DNA of 64,000 nt from Theropithecus gelada. Lineage: Eukaryota; Chordata; Mammalia; Primates; Cercopithecidae. Made by a program: the position numbers and the translations under genes. This document shows, piece by piece, positions 34,068 to 45,144 of this stretch (the stretch's first letter is position 1; the number at the start of each line of letters is the position of its first letter). The DNA lies in the NCBI RefSeq assembly GCF_003255815.1, contig NC_037689.1, positions 140,098,938 through 140,162,937 of the forward strand. Direction: 5' to 3'. A model generated the notes under the pieces. It searched no databases, was not told where the DNA came from, and worked only from the letters and a program-made list of their open reading frames with translations.

Positions 34068-37000
34068 TCAACTCCCACTTATGAGTGAGAACATGCAATA
34101 TTTGGTTTTCTGTTCCTGTGTTAGTTTGCTGAGAATGATGGTTTCCAGCTTCATCCATGTCCCTGCAAAGGACATGAACTCATCCATTTTTATGGCTGCA
34201 TAGTATTCCATGGTGTATATGTACCACATTTTCTTTATCCAGTCTATTATTAACGGGAATTTGGGTTGGTTCCAAGTCTTTGCTGTTGTAAATATTGCTG
34301 CAATAAACATACATGTGCATATGTCTTTGTAGTAGAATGATTTTTAATCCTTTGGGTATATACCCAGTAATGGGATTGCTGGGTCAAATGCTATTTATGG
34401 TTCTAGATCCTTGAGGAATCACCACACTGTCTTCCACAAGGGTTGAACTAATTTACACTTGTACCAACAGTGTAATAGCATTCCTATTTCTGCACATCCC
34501 CTTTAGCATCTGTTGTTTCCTGACTTTTTAATGATTGCCATTCTAACTGGTTTGAGATGGTATCTCATTGTGGTTTGGATTTGCATTTCGCTAATGACCA
34601 GTGATGATCAGCTTTTTTTCATATGTTTGTTGGCTGCATAAATGTCTTCTTTTGAGAAGTGTCTGTTCATATACTTCACCCACTTTTTGATGGGGTTGTG
34701 TTTTGTTTAGTTTAGTTTAGTTTTTGGTAAATTTGTTTAGGTTCCTTATAGATTCTGGATATTAGACCTTTGTCAGATGGATAGACTGCAAAAATTTTCT
34801 CCCATTCTGTAGATTGCCTGTTTATTCTGATGATAGTTTCTTTTGCTGTGCAGAAGCTCTTTAGTTTAATTAGATCCCATTTGTCAATTTTGGCTTTTGT
34901 TGCCATTGCTTTTTGGGTTTTAGTCATAAAGTCTTTGCCCCTGCTTATGCCCTGAATGGTACTGTCTAGGTTTTCTTCTAGGGTTTGTATGGTTTTACAT
35001 TTTACGTTTAAGTCTTTAATCCATCTTGAGTTAATTTTTATATAAAGTGTAAGGAAGGGGTCCAGTTTCAGTTTTCTGCATATGGCTAGCCTGTTTTCCC
35101 AACACCATTTATTAAATAAGGAATCCTTTCCCCATTGCTTGTTTTTGTCGGGTTTGTCAAACATCAGATGGTTGTAAATGTGTGGTGTTATTTCTGAGGC
35201 CTCTGTTCTGTTCCATTGGTCTATATATCTGTTTTGGTACCAGTACCATGCTGTTTTGGTTACTGAAGCCTTGTAGCATAGTTTGAAGTCAGGTAGCTTG
35301 ATGCCTCCAGCTTCGTTCTTTTTGCTTAGGATTTTCTTGGCTATACAGGCTCTTTTTTGGTTCCATATGAAATTTAAAGTAGTGTTTTCTAATTCTGTGA
35401 AGAAACTCATTGGTAGCTTGATGGGGATAGCATTGAATCTATAAATTACTTTGGGAAGTATGGACATTTTCACAATATTGATTCTTCTTATCCATGAACA
35501 TGGAATGTTTTTCCACTTGTTTGTGTTCTCTCTTATTTTCTTAAGCAGTGGCTTGTAGTTCTCCTTGAAGAGGTCCTTCACATCCCTTGTAAGTTGTATT
35601 CTTAGGTATTTTATTCTTTTTGTAGCTATTGTGAATGGGAAGTCAGTCATTTTTTGGCTGTCTGTCTATTATTGGTATGTAAGAATACTTGTAATTTTTA
35701 CATATTGATTTTGTATCCTGAGACTTTGCTGAAGTTGCTTATCAGCTTAAGGAGATTTTGGGCTGAGACAATGGGGTTTTCTAAATATACAATCATGTCA
35801 TCTGTAAACAGAGACAGTTTGACTTTCTTTCTTCCTATTTGAATACACTTTATTTCTTTCTCTTGCCTGATTGCCCTGGCCAGAAGTTCCAATACTATGT
35901 CGAATAGAAGTGAAGAGAGAGCATATCCTTGTCTTGTACCGGTTTTCATAGAGAATGCTTCCAGTTTTTGCCCATTCAGTATGATATTGGCTGTGGTTTT
36001 GCCATAAATAGCTCTTACTATTTTGAGGTACATTCCATCAATACCTAGTTTATTGAGAGTTTTTAGCATGAAGGGGTGTTAAATTTTATTGAAGGTTTTT
36101 TCCACATCTATTGAGATAATCATATAGTTTTTGTTACTAGTTCTGTTTATGTGATGGATTATGTTTATTGATTTGTGTATGTTGAACCAGCCTTGCATCT
36201 CAGGGATGAAGCCAATTTGATCGTGGTGGATAAGCTTTTTGATGTGCTGCTGGATTCAGTTTGCCAGTATTTTATTGAGGATTTTTGCATCGATGTTCAT
36301 CAGGGATATTGGCCTGAAATTTTCTTTTTTTTGTGTGTCTCTGCCAGGTTTTGGTATCAGGATGATGCTGGCCTCATAAAATGAGTTAGGGAAGATTCTC
36401 TCTTTTTCTATTGTTTGGAATAATTTCAGAAGGAATGGTATCAGCTCCTCTTTTTACCTCTGGTAGAATTCGACTGTGAAACTGTCTGTTCCTGGACTTC
36501 TTTTTTTTTTTCCTGCTTGGTAGACTGTTAATTACTGTCTCAATTTCAGAGCTTGTTACCGGTCTATTTAGGGATTTGACCTCTTTCTGGTTTAGTCTGG
36601 GAGGTGTATCTATCCACAAATTTATCCATTTCTTTTAGATTTTCTAGTTTATTTGCGTGGAGCTGTTTATAGCATTATCTGATGGTAGTTTGCATTTCTG
36701 TGGGAACAGTGGTTATCTCCCCTTTATCATTTTTTAGTGTGTCTGTTTGATTCTTCTCTCTTTTCTTCTTTATTTGTCTGACTTTTGCTCTATCTATTTT
36801 GTTAATCTTTTCAAAAAACCAGCTCCTGGATTCATTGATTTTTTTGAAGGATTTATAGTATCTCTATCTCCTTCAGTTCTGCTCTGATCTTAGTTATTTC
36901 TTGTCTTCTGCTAGCTTTTGAATTTGTTTGCTCTTGCTTCTCTAGTTCTTTTAAGTGTGATGTTAGGTTGTGGATTTCAGATCTTTCCCCCTTTTCCTTT

Positions 37001-38491
37001 GGGCATTTAGTGCTTTAAATTTCCCTCTGAACACTGTTTTAGCTCTGTCCCAGAGATTCTGGTACGTTGTGTCTTTGTTTTCATTGGTTTCAAAGACCTT
37101 ATTTATTTCTGCCTTAATTTTGTTATTTACCCATGGGGAGCAGGTTGTTCAGTTTCCATGTAGTTGTGTGGTTTTGAGTGAGTTTCTTAGTCCTGAGTTC
37201 TAATTTGATTGCACTGTGGTCTGAGAGACTGTTATTATTTCTGTTCTTTTGCATTTGGTGCAGAGTGTTTTACTTCCAATTATGTGGTCAATTTTAGAAT
37301 AAGTGCTACGTGGTGCTGAGAAGAATGTATATTCTATTGATTTGGGGTGGAGCGTTCTGTAGATGTCTATTAGGTCTGCTTGGTCCAGAGCTGAGTTCAA
37401 GTCCTGAATATCCTTGTTAATTTTCTGTTTCATTGATCTAATATTGACAGGGGGGTCTTGAACCTCCAACTATTATTGTGTGGGAGTCTAAGTCTCTTTG
37501 TAGGTCTCTAAGAATTTGCTTTATGAATCTAGGTGCTCCTGTATTGGGTGCCGATATATTTAGGATAGTTAGCTCTTTTTTTGCCTTGATGCTTTTACCA
37601 TTATGTAATGTCCTTCTTTATCTTTTTTGATCTTTGATGGTTTAAAGTCTGTTTTATCACAGACTAGGATTGCAACCCCAGCTTTTTTTTTTCTTTCCAT
37701 TTGCTTGGTAATTATTCCTCCATCCCTTTATTTTGAACCTATGTGTGTCTCTGCACATGAGATGGAGCTCTTGAATACAGCACTCTGATTGGTCTTGACT
37801 CTTTATCCAATTTGCTAGTCTGTATCTTTTAATTGGGGCATTTAGCTGTTTACTGTTAGGGAAACCCACCCCACACCACCCAGCAGGTACCCCGAGTCCC
37901 GCGGAGACAAAGGAGTTAGAAAGAGACAGAATAAGCGTTTAAAAGGCGGGTTCAGGGGACCAGTGCCTCGGAGGTTTTCTCATGGCCCAGAGCTCTCCGG
38001 CTCCACCCAACTTATTGGTTTACAAGCTCTTTATTCTTAGGGCAGATGGGAGGGGGAGGAAGGGACGAGGAAAAGGATGAATGAGTGAAGGAGAACTCGT
38101 GAGTCATTCGATAAGATGTATAGCAGTGGTGGTTTCCGTGAATTTCCTTGAGCAAAGGTGTGTGTCTAAACTACTTAAGATCTTTAACTTTTTGGGACCG
38201 AAACCGGTGGGAGCAGGTTTCAGAAGGAGCCAAGATGTTTGATTATACTCCACAGCTTCAAGGGAGTGTTATCTCCATGAGTAACAAGGGAGTGGAATGG
38301 TGCTGGGTGGTTATGCTCTCAGGGCATAAAGACATGAAAGCAATAAGGAGACCTTTCTCCTCAGAGGCCGCCCATGGCTTCCCATGGGTGTCTCACACAG
38401 GGGAGACCAACTCAACTGGCACCCCAGAAACTCTCTTTCCCACATTTACTTTTAAGGTTAATATTTTTATGTGTGAATTTGATCCTGTCAT
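34068..38491 (-). pseudogene. LINE-1 ORF2 (endonuclease-reverse transcriptase), dead
   Basis: The protein family nicks target DNA and reverse transcribes L1 RNA at the nick. Here the ATG is at 38491-38489 and begins M-T-G-S-N-S-H-I. After about 15 codons the frame is cut by an LTR (37854-38444). Beyond it the endonuclease region resumes ('NWIKSQDQSECCIQELHL' in frame at 37657-37869). The best surviving block is a 312-codon frame at 34712-35650 spanning the region after the reverse transcriptase core into the C-terminal part; a 123-codon frame at 35698-36069 holds the RT core, with the F-T-D-D-M box in place of FADDM. The C-terminus ends M-F-S-L-I-S-G-S at 34068. Normal length is about 1275 residues. 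No function is possible. Confidence 0.9.
37854..38444 (-). mobile_element. Solo LTR, ERVK (class II)-like, inside L1 ORF2
   Basis: On the minus strand it starts TGTGGGAAAGAGAG and ends GGGTTTCCCTAACA. Length 591 bp. An AATAAA-type signal sits in 'agaataaagagcttgtaaacc'. The CpG-bearing 3' part ('tccgcgggactcggggtacc') and the GGGTTTCCC end resemble class II LTRs. TTTAC duplicates at 37849-37853 and 38445-38449 prove it is an insertion. I cannot name the subfamily. Confidence 0.75.
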
Positions 38492-38628
38492 TATGATGCT
38501 AGCTGGTTATTTTGCCCATTAGTTGATGCAGTTTCTTCATAGTTTTGATGGTCTTTACAATTTGATATGTTTTGCAGTGGCTGGTACTGGTTTTTCCTTT
38601 CCATATTTAGTGCTTCCTTCAGTAGCTC

Positions 38629-39581
38629 TTATAGGGCAGGCCTGGTGGTGACAAAATCTCTCAGCATTTGCTTGTCTGTAAAGGATTTTATTTCTCCTTC
38701 GCTTATGAAGCTTAGTTTGGGTGGACATGAAATTCTGGGTTGAAAATTCTTTTCTTTAGGAATGTTGAATATTGGCCCCCACTCTCTTCTGGCTTGTAGG
38801 GTTTCAGCAGAGAGATCTGCTGTTAGTCTGATGGGCTTTCCTTTGTGGGTAACCCAATCTTCCTCTCTGGCTGCTCTTAACATCTTTTTTTTTTTAATTT
38901 TAACCTTGGTGAATCTGACAATTATGTGTCTTGGGGTTGCTCTTCTCAGGGAGTATCTTTGTGGCGTTCTCTGTATTTCCTGAATTTGAATGTTGGCCTG
39001 CCTTGCTAGGTTGGGGAAGTTCTCCTGGATAATATCCTGAAGAGTGTTTTCCAACTTGGTTCCATTCTCTCTGTCACTTTTGGGTACACCAATCAAACGT
39101 GGGTTTGGTCTTTTCACATATTCCCTTATTTCTTCTTGGAGGATTTGTTAATTTCTTTTCATTCTTTTTTCTTTAATCTTGTCTTCAAGCTTTATTTCAT
39201 TAAGTTGATCTTCAATCTCTGATATCCTTTCCTCCACTTGATCGATTTGGCTATTGATACTTGTGTATGCTTCATGAAGTTCTCGTGCTGTGTTTTTCAG
39301 CTCCATCAGGTCATTTATATTTTTCTGTAAACTGGTTATTCTAGTTAGCAATTCTGCTAACCTTTTTTCAAGGTTCTTAGCTTTCTTGCATTCGGTTAGA
39401 ACATTCTCCTTTAGCTCGGAGGAGTTTGTTATTACCCACCTTCTGAAGCCTACTTCTGTCAATTCATCAAACTGTTCTCCATCCAGTTTTGTTCCCTTGC
39501 TGGTGAGGAATTGTGATCCTTTGGAGAAGAGGCCTTATAGTTTTTGGAATTTTCAGCCTTTTTGCACTGGTTTTTCCTCAT
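38629..39581 (-). pseudogene. LINE-1 ORF1 (RNA-binding chaperone), broken
   Basis: ORF1p normally coats L1 RNA as a coiled-coil trimer. The ATG at 39581-39579 is followed by about 38 good codons, then a one-base loss near 39473 shifts the frame. A 104-codon frame at 39148-39462 carries the coiled-coil heptads (SELKENVLTE..., ISEIEDQLNEIKL). One in-frame TAA at 39148-39150 separates it from the 162-codon frame at 38629-39117, which holds the RRM and C-terminal domain (PNPRLIGVPKSDRENG, TPRHIIVRFTKVK). The last frame ends early at a TAA after RPAL, about 25 codons short of the usual end. Confidence 0.88.
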
Positions 39582-40934
39582 CTTCATGGATTTATCTACC
39601 TTTTTCTTTGATGTTGGTGACCTTCAGGTGGGGTTTTTGTGTGGATGTACCTTTTGCTGATGTTGATGCTATTCCTTTCTGTTTGTCAGTTTTCCTTCTA
39701 ACAGTCAGACGCCTCTGCTGCAGGTCTGCTGGAGTTTGCTGGAGGCCCACTCCAGACCCTGTTTGCCTGGGTATCATCAGTGGAGGCTGCAGAACAGCAA
39801 AGATTGCTGCCTGTTTCTTCCTCTGGAAGCTTTGTCCCAGAGGGGCTCCCACCAGATGCCAGCCAGAGCTCTCCTGTATGAGGTGTCTGTCGACCCCTGC
39901 TGGGAGGTGTGTCTTGGTCAGGAGGCATATGGGTCAGGGACACACTTGAGGAGGCAGTCTGTCCCTTAGCAGAGCTCAAGAGCTGCGGTGGGAGGTCCAC
40001 TGCTCTCTTCAGAGCAGGCAGGCAGGAACGTTTAAGTCAGCAGAAGCTGCTCCCACAGCTGTCCCTTCCCCCAGGTGCTCTGTCCCAGGGAAATGGGAGT
40101 TTTATTTATATGCCCCTGCCTGGGGCTGCTGCCTTTCTTTCAGAGATGCCCTGCCCAGAGAGGAGGAATCTAGACAGGCAGTCTGGCTATAGCAGCTTTG
40201 CTGAGCTGCAGTGGGCTTCGCCTAGTTCGAACTTCTTGGTGGCTTTGTTTACACTGTAAGGGTAAAACTGTCTACTCAAGCCTCAGTAACAGTGGACTCT
40301 CCTCCCCTCACCAAGCTCGAGCATCCCAGGTCGACTTCAGACTGCTGTGCTGGCAGTGAGAATTTCAAACCAGTGGATCTTAGCTTGCTTGGCTCCATGA
40401 GGTGCGGATCCGCTGAGCTAGACCACCTGGCTCCCTGGCTTCAGTCCCCTTTCCAGGAGAGTGAATGGTTCTGTCTTGTTGGTGTTCTAGGCACCGCTGG
40501 GGTATGGGAAAAAAAAAAAAAAAAAAAAAAAACTCCTGCAGATAGCTGAGTGTCTGCCCAAATGGCCGCCCAGTTTTGTGCTTGAAACCCAGGGCCTTGG
40601 TGGTGTAGGCACCCGAGGGAATCTCCCGGTCTGTGGGATGTGAAGACCATGGGAAAAGCATATTATCTGGGTGGGAATGCACTGCTCCTCATGGCAGTCT
40701 CCCATGGCTTCCCTTGGCTAGGGGAGGGAGTTCCCAGACCCCTTGCACTTCCTGGGTGAGGCAATGCCCCACCCTGCCTTGGCTCACCCTTTGTGAGTTG
40801 CACCCACTGACTAACCAGTCCCAGTGAGATGCGCTGGGTACCTCAGTTGGAAATGCAGAAATCACCCGCCTTTTGTGTTGATCTCACTGGGAGCTGCATA
40901 CCGGACCTGCTTCTCTTTGGCCATCTTGGAAAGT

Positions 40935-41210
40935 GTCTATCTCTTCTTTTTCTTTTATCTAAAATATGATCAATAAGATTGGGGTTATCTATCTCCTAAA
41001 TAATGTATGAAATTAACTTGTGAAAGCTTCTAAGCCTGGTAATTTTGTGGGGAGGAGAAAGAAAGTGGTCTTTTTTGTGATTAATTCAATTTTTAAAATT
41101 ATTACTGATTCTTTAGAGAGTTCAACTTATTCTTGAGTCAGCAAGGGAAATCTGTCCTTTTCTAGACAATTATTTGCTTTATCTAGGTTTACAAGTGCAT
41201 CGATGAAAAC
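40935..41210 (-). mobile_element. L1M ORF2 continuation
   Basis: 'tctaagcctggtaattttgtggggagg' and 'tcttgagtcagcaagggaaatctgtccttttctag' match reverse L1M ORF2, plausibly the other part of the L1M at 33170-33400. Confidence 0.6.
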
Positions 41211-41214
41211 TTAT

Positions 41215-41539
41215 TTGTTTCTTGACTGCTCTCTTCCTTTACTGCTATCCAAGCCACTTTAATCCCTTGTTTTTACTATTATAATAACCTCCCAACTGGT
41301 CGTTTCTCCCCATTTACCATGTAGCAGTTCAAATAATATTTTTAATATAAATAAAGTCATACTATTCCTCTCATTAATTTATTTATTACACATAAACTAA
41401 AATCCAAACTTTACCATACTCAACTTTTCTGTCCATGCTTCTATCTAAATCCCTTAATGTTATTTCCTTTGCTCGCCTACTGCTAATCCCATTGGCTTTT
41501 TTTCCTACACCTCAAATAAGCCATTCTCCATCTTACTTC

Positions 41540-41623
<84 letters not shown>

Positions 41624-42115
41624 ATGGGGTCTACCTATGTTGCCCAGGTTGGTCTTGAACTCCTGGGCTCAAGCAATCCTCCCACCTCTGACTCCAAAAT
41701 TGTTGCAATTATAGACTTGAGCCACCACACCCAGCCTCATGCTCACTGTTTGATCTTGAAAATTGCCATTCCTTTTGCCTTAATAGGTGTACCCCAAGGT
41801 TTTCTAGATAAGTGGCATTTTCTTGGCATTCATGTCTCAGCTCAATAGTCATTTCCTCTGGGAAGCATTCTCTGACTACATTTTTAAATTATATTCCCCT
41901 AATGTATCTCTCACATACACATGCACATATTGACCTCAGCTCCATTTTATTTTCTTCATTGCATTCATCTGAAAGTATTTATTATTTTAGCTAAGCAAGT
42001 GTTCAGTTCATGGGATAATAAAATCTTGTAGTGGCGAAACCTGTTCCCCATATTTTCTTTCATGTCTCTAGCACCTAGAATAGTGCCTCATACATGGTCA
42101 AAGCTGGCTATATAC
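41215..42115 (+). mobile_element. L2 LINE 3' region, split by an Alu fragment
   Basis: Plus-strand L2 order: 'cctcccaactggtcgtttctcc', 'aataaagtcatactattcctctc', 'aaactaaaatccaaactttacc', then after 41740 'cattcatgtctcagctcaatagtcatttcctctgggaagcattctctgac' and 'ctctagcacctagaatagtgcctcatacatgg'. No coding capacity. Confidence 0.75.
41541..41736 (-). mobile_element. Truncated Alu with (TTTA)10 and (TG)19 tracts
   Basis: TTTA/TATT units at 41541-41580 run directly into TG at 41581-41619, then a reverse Alu fragment ('agagatggggtctacctatgttgcccaggttggtcttgaactcc') that lacks the other monomer. The microsatellites replace the normal T tail and part of the Alu. Confidence 0.85.
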
Positions 42116-42424
42116 CACAGGAGAGGAGCTGTTTGAGCTGTAACTTAAGTAGGTCTTTTCTCAGTGGAGAATCGGAGCAAGATATTAAAGCATATGCCCA
42201 GGAGTCTCTGTGCAAATAATTAATTACACCATTTTGTCATTTTTTCTTTTTTCTGAGACGAAGACTAAAGATTGAATGGTAATAAATAGGGAATATAAGG
42301 CATATCTTGCTATTCTCAGCATTATTGAAACTATCAGTTGCACTACTCTAGAGTACTCAGTAGATTATGAATTTTTGTCATCAAATAAATTCAAAACACC
42401 ACAATATTTTTGAGTAAAGTGAAT
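42116..42424. other. Unassigned spacer
   Basis: No element or gene recognised. Confidence 0.5.
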
Positions 42425-42888
42425 AGTCAAATATGTCAAATATTCACAATAGCAAAGACATAGAATCAACCTAAGTGCCCATCAATGATAGACTGGATAA
42501 AGAAAATGTGGTTCATATGCACCATGGAATACCATATAGCTATAAATAAAAATAAGATCATATCCTCGCAGCAGCACAGATGGAACTGGAGGCCACTATT
42601 CTAAACAAACTACTACAGGAACAGAAAACCAAATACTTCATGTTCTCCCTTATAAGTGGAAACTAAACTTTGCGTACACACATAAACTCAAAGAAAAGAT
42701 AACAAACACCAGGTCCTACTTGAGGATGGATAGTGAGAGAAGGGAGAGGATTGAAAAACTACCTATTGGGTACTATGCTTATTACCTGGTTGAAAAAATA
42801 ATCTGTACACCAAATGCCCATGACATGCAGTTTACCTATATAACAAACCTCCACATGTACCCCTGTACCTAAAATACAAGTTGAAAAA
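42425..42888 (+). mobile_element. 5'-truncated L1 3' end (L1PB/L1MA age)
   Basis: Plus-strand L1: 'aacctaagtgcccatcaatgatagactgg', 'ggaataccatatagctataaataaaaa', then 3' UTR to 'catgtacccctgtacctaaaatacaagttgaaaaa'. About 460 bp, cut off in the last part of ORF2. Confidence 0.88.
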
Positions 42889-43622
42889 TGTGTAAAACTA
42901 GTTGAGGAGATAGAGTTAAATCTAGAGAGACTATATGAGCACTATGTTGCTCCAGGGTACTGCAGTTACTACCAATAGTTATTAGTTTCTAGTATAACAA
43001 AACAAAACAAGACAAAACTGCCTACATAATACTAAGCAGTTGGTCTGTACTAAAACAACCAGAGGTTATTTGCCACAGATTTAATATTTAAAAAACATAT
43101 ACTCGAATATAATTTAATTCCCATTTATCTCTAGAGAATCCATCACGGACACAATTTTACTCAAACTCAATGTTTGAAAGTAAAAGTAAAGACTGAGGTA
43201 TTTACTCATACAATGCAATTGGATTTGAGATCAGCACATATTTGTTAGCCCTTGTGTTTGATGAGTGGCAGATAAAACTAGATAAAACTATAAATTGCCT
43301 ATGTAGTATACAGTGATATAGAATTCAAGACACTAGAGTTAATGTATCACAACTGCGATTGCCCATGGAGTTTGTGTAAAGAAAAACAGAGTCATCATAA
43401 TTTTCAGATCGTACAGATCATTTTTGTCAGATATAGTGCTTGATAAAAGATTCTGGCTCATCCATGAAAGCTGTGATACCTTATTCAAATCATGTCAATA
43501 CCTTGAGCTTCAGTATCTTATTCTTAAGACTGGAGAAAATATTACTTATTTCCCATAATTATTTTAAGATCTAGATAAAATCATACATGTCATATTTGCA
43601 CATGGTAAAATTGGAGTTTCTT
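42889..43622. other. Unassigned, AT-rich
   Basis: No named repeat or open frame of interest; a short AACAAAAC-type run at about 42997-43018. Confidence 0.45.
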
Positions 43623-44070
43623 TCAATTAATTTTCATTGTGTAACAAATTACCCTGAAACTTACATACTTAAAACAACGATCTTTTATATAATTATTGCC
43701 TGTAGTCAGCAATTTGGGATGAGCTTAGTTGGATGATTCTTCTGTTGGTTCTGCCAGGGTTCATTCATTCAGCTATGATCAATTAGGACAGCAGCAGGGA
43801 CTGGATTGTGTAAAATGGCCTCACTTACATGGTTAGTGGTTGGCAGGCTGTTGACCAGGACACCTTGGTTTTCTTTTACGTGCCTTTTTCTATTTTTTTC
43901 CCCAAATCTCGAGAACCTGTGAGCTATATGGCTTTTTCATAAAGCTACCTCAGACTCATTCACATTGTGGTAGCATTCTAAAAGGGCTAGAATGAGAACT
44001 GCAAGACTTATTGAAGTTTAAGTTCTGAAATAGCATATCACATATGCCACATTTTACTGGTGAAAAAAAA
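43623..44070 (-). mobile_element. Old MLT1-like LTR
   Basis: Reverse words 'attgtgtaacaaattaccctgaaacttac', 'acttaaaacaacg' and 'aaatggcctcacttacatgg' follow the order of the older MLT1 group. Highly diverged; ends approximate. Confidence 0.5.
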
Positions 44071-44699
44071 AAAAATCATATTGCCAGCACATATAAAAGA
44101 GGTAGGAAAAATTCCACCTTTTTCTGGGAAAAGCTGAAAATAACGCACGGTCGTTTAATCAATGACAGTGACCTTAGGAAGTAATCTCAGCAGACTGATT
44201 TAGTAAAGGAGTTAACTTCTAATGAAATAAAGAATAAAATGTAAGTAAAGAAGTAGGTACTACATTCATAGACACTTCCAATAAACTTATCAGTAGACAG
44301 GAAGAGTATAAAAGGGTGTTAGCTGAAAGATACAGAGTCAAAAAATATTTAAATGTTTAGATTGGAGGGCCACAGGAATATTCAAATGCTAAGGGGAAAT
44401 TTAGAAGCATGGAGGAGGCTGACAACAGATAATAGAAAATGAGTAATGGAACAAGACATTGGAATGAATGGACTCCAGCAGGGCAAAAGAGGAAGGAGAA
44501 CCTTCTTTGAGATGAGGAAGGTAAATATAGTTGCCATTGACATAAATATATTTGTAGAAAGTATTGGAGATGTTACAGGAGAGTTTCCCTTAATGACTTT
44601 TCTTGATGAAATAAGAGGTATGCTGATGCTAGGTATAATTTTTAATATTATGCATTTGTAAGATTAGCTTTGAAGATTAAAATGGGGTGGGCATTTCTG
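44071..44699. other. Unassigned
   Basis: A-rich, one 71-codon frame without motifs. Nothing named. Confidence 0.4.
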
Positions 44700-45144
44700 A
44701 ATGCAGCAGTGATAAGAGTGTTCCTCTTAGACTTCTTTCTACAGTAGGAAATGAGATTGAAGGCCCCAGCTGCTGCCTTGTCCTGAAAACCATCTCATGT
44801 TTATGCTGAGGCCTCCCATGTGTGCTTACCACTAAGGAAGAAAGGATAATAAGAGGACACATTCCTGGAAGATATAGAACTCCTTTGTGGTCGGTTTGGG
44901 TCAAGGCCTTCCCTACAGCTTGCCCAACCTTGCGTAGAGTGTACTGCAGTCTAGGTTGCTACCATTCAACTTTCTCTCCCTCTCTTCTTCTTTTGGAGTC
45001 AGATATACATGGAGATTTGACAGCTCTTTCAGTTTCCCCAGGTCCTTCCATATTGCCTTTTATATAGACATTTGCCCTAATAAAATCTTTGCACATTTAA
45101 TCCTGTCTTAGTGTCTGCTTCTTGGAGGGATCCAGGCTAAAATG
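44700..45144 (+). mobile_element. 5' LTR of an ERV-L-like provirus
   Basis: Pairs with 48841-49221. Shared blocks include 'cagtctaggttgctaccattcaactttctctccctc', 'ttggagtcagatatacatgg(c/a)(a/g)att' and 'aataaaatctttgcacatttaatcctgtcttagtgtctgcttcttgg'. It ends GGATCCAGGCTAAAATGA and is followed by TGGTACCCAGAGTAG at 45147, which looks like a primer-binding site. The left end is uncertain. Confidence 0.6.

Larger units (their letters stand above)
33845..40932 (-). mobile_element. Full-length L1P (older L1PA/L1PB class) with an LTR inside
   Basis: Complete LINE-1 on the minus strand: T tail 33845-33860, 3' UTR to 34067, ORF2 34068-38491, ORF1 about 38629-39581, 5' UTR to about 40932 (minus start TCCAAGATGGCCAAAGAG). 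Removing the 591-bp LTR leaves about 6.5 kb, full length for the family. Several stops and shifts kill both ORFs. The 5' UTR has a stretch of 21 A on the plus strand at 40511-40531. The old L1M on either side shows that it inserted into older L1. Confidence 0.93.

Noticed and set aside
34712..35650. 312-codon open frame, the longest in the window
   Set aside because: It is the C-terminal part of LINE-1 ORF2 in a dead L1, not a host gene.
39290..39949. 219-codon plus-strand frame
   Set aside because: It runs antisense to L1 ORF1 and 5' UTR and has no domain; a shadow frame.
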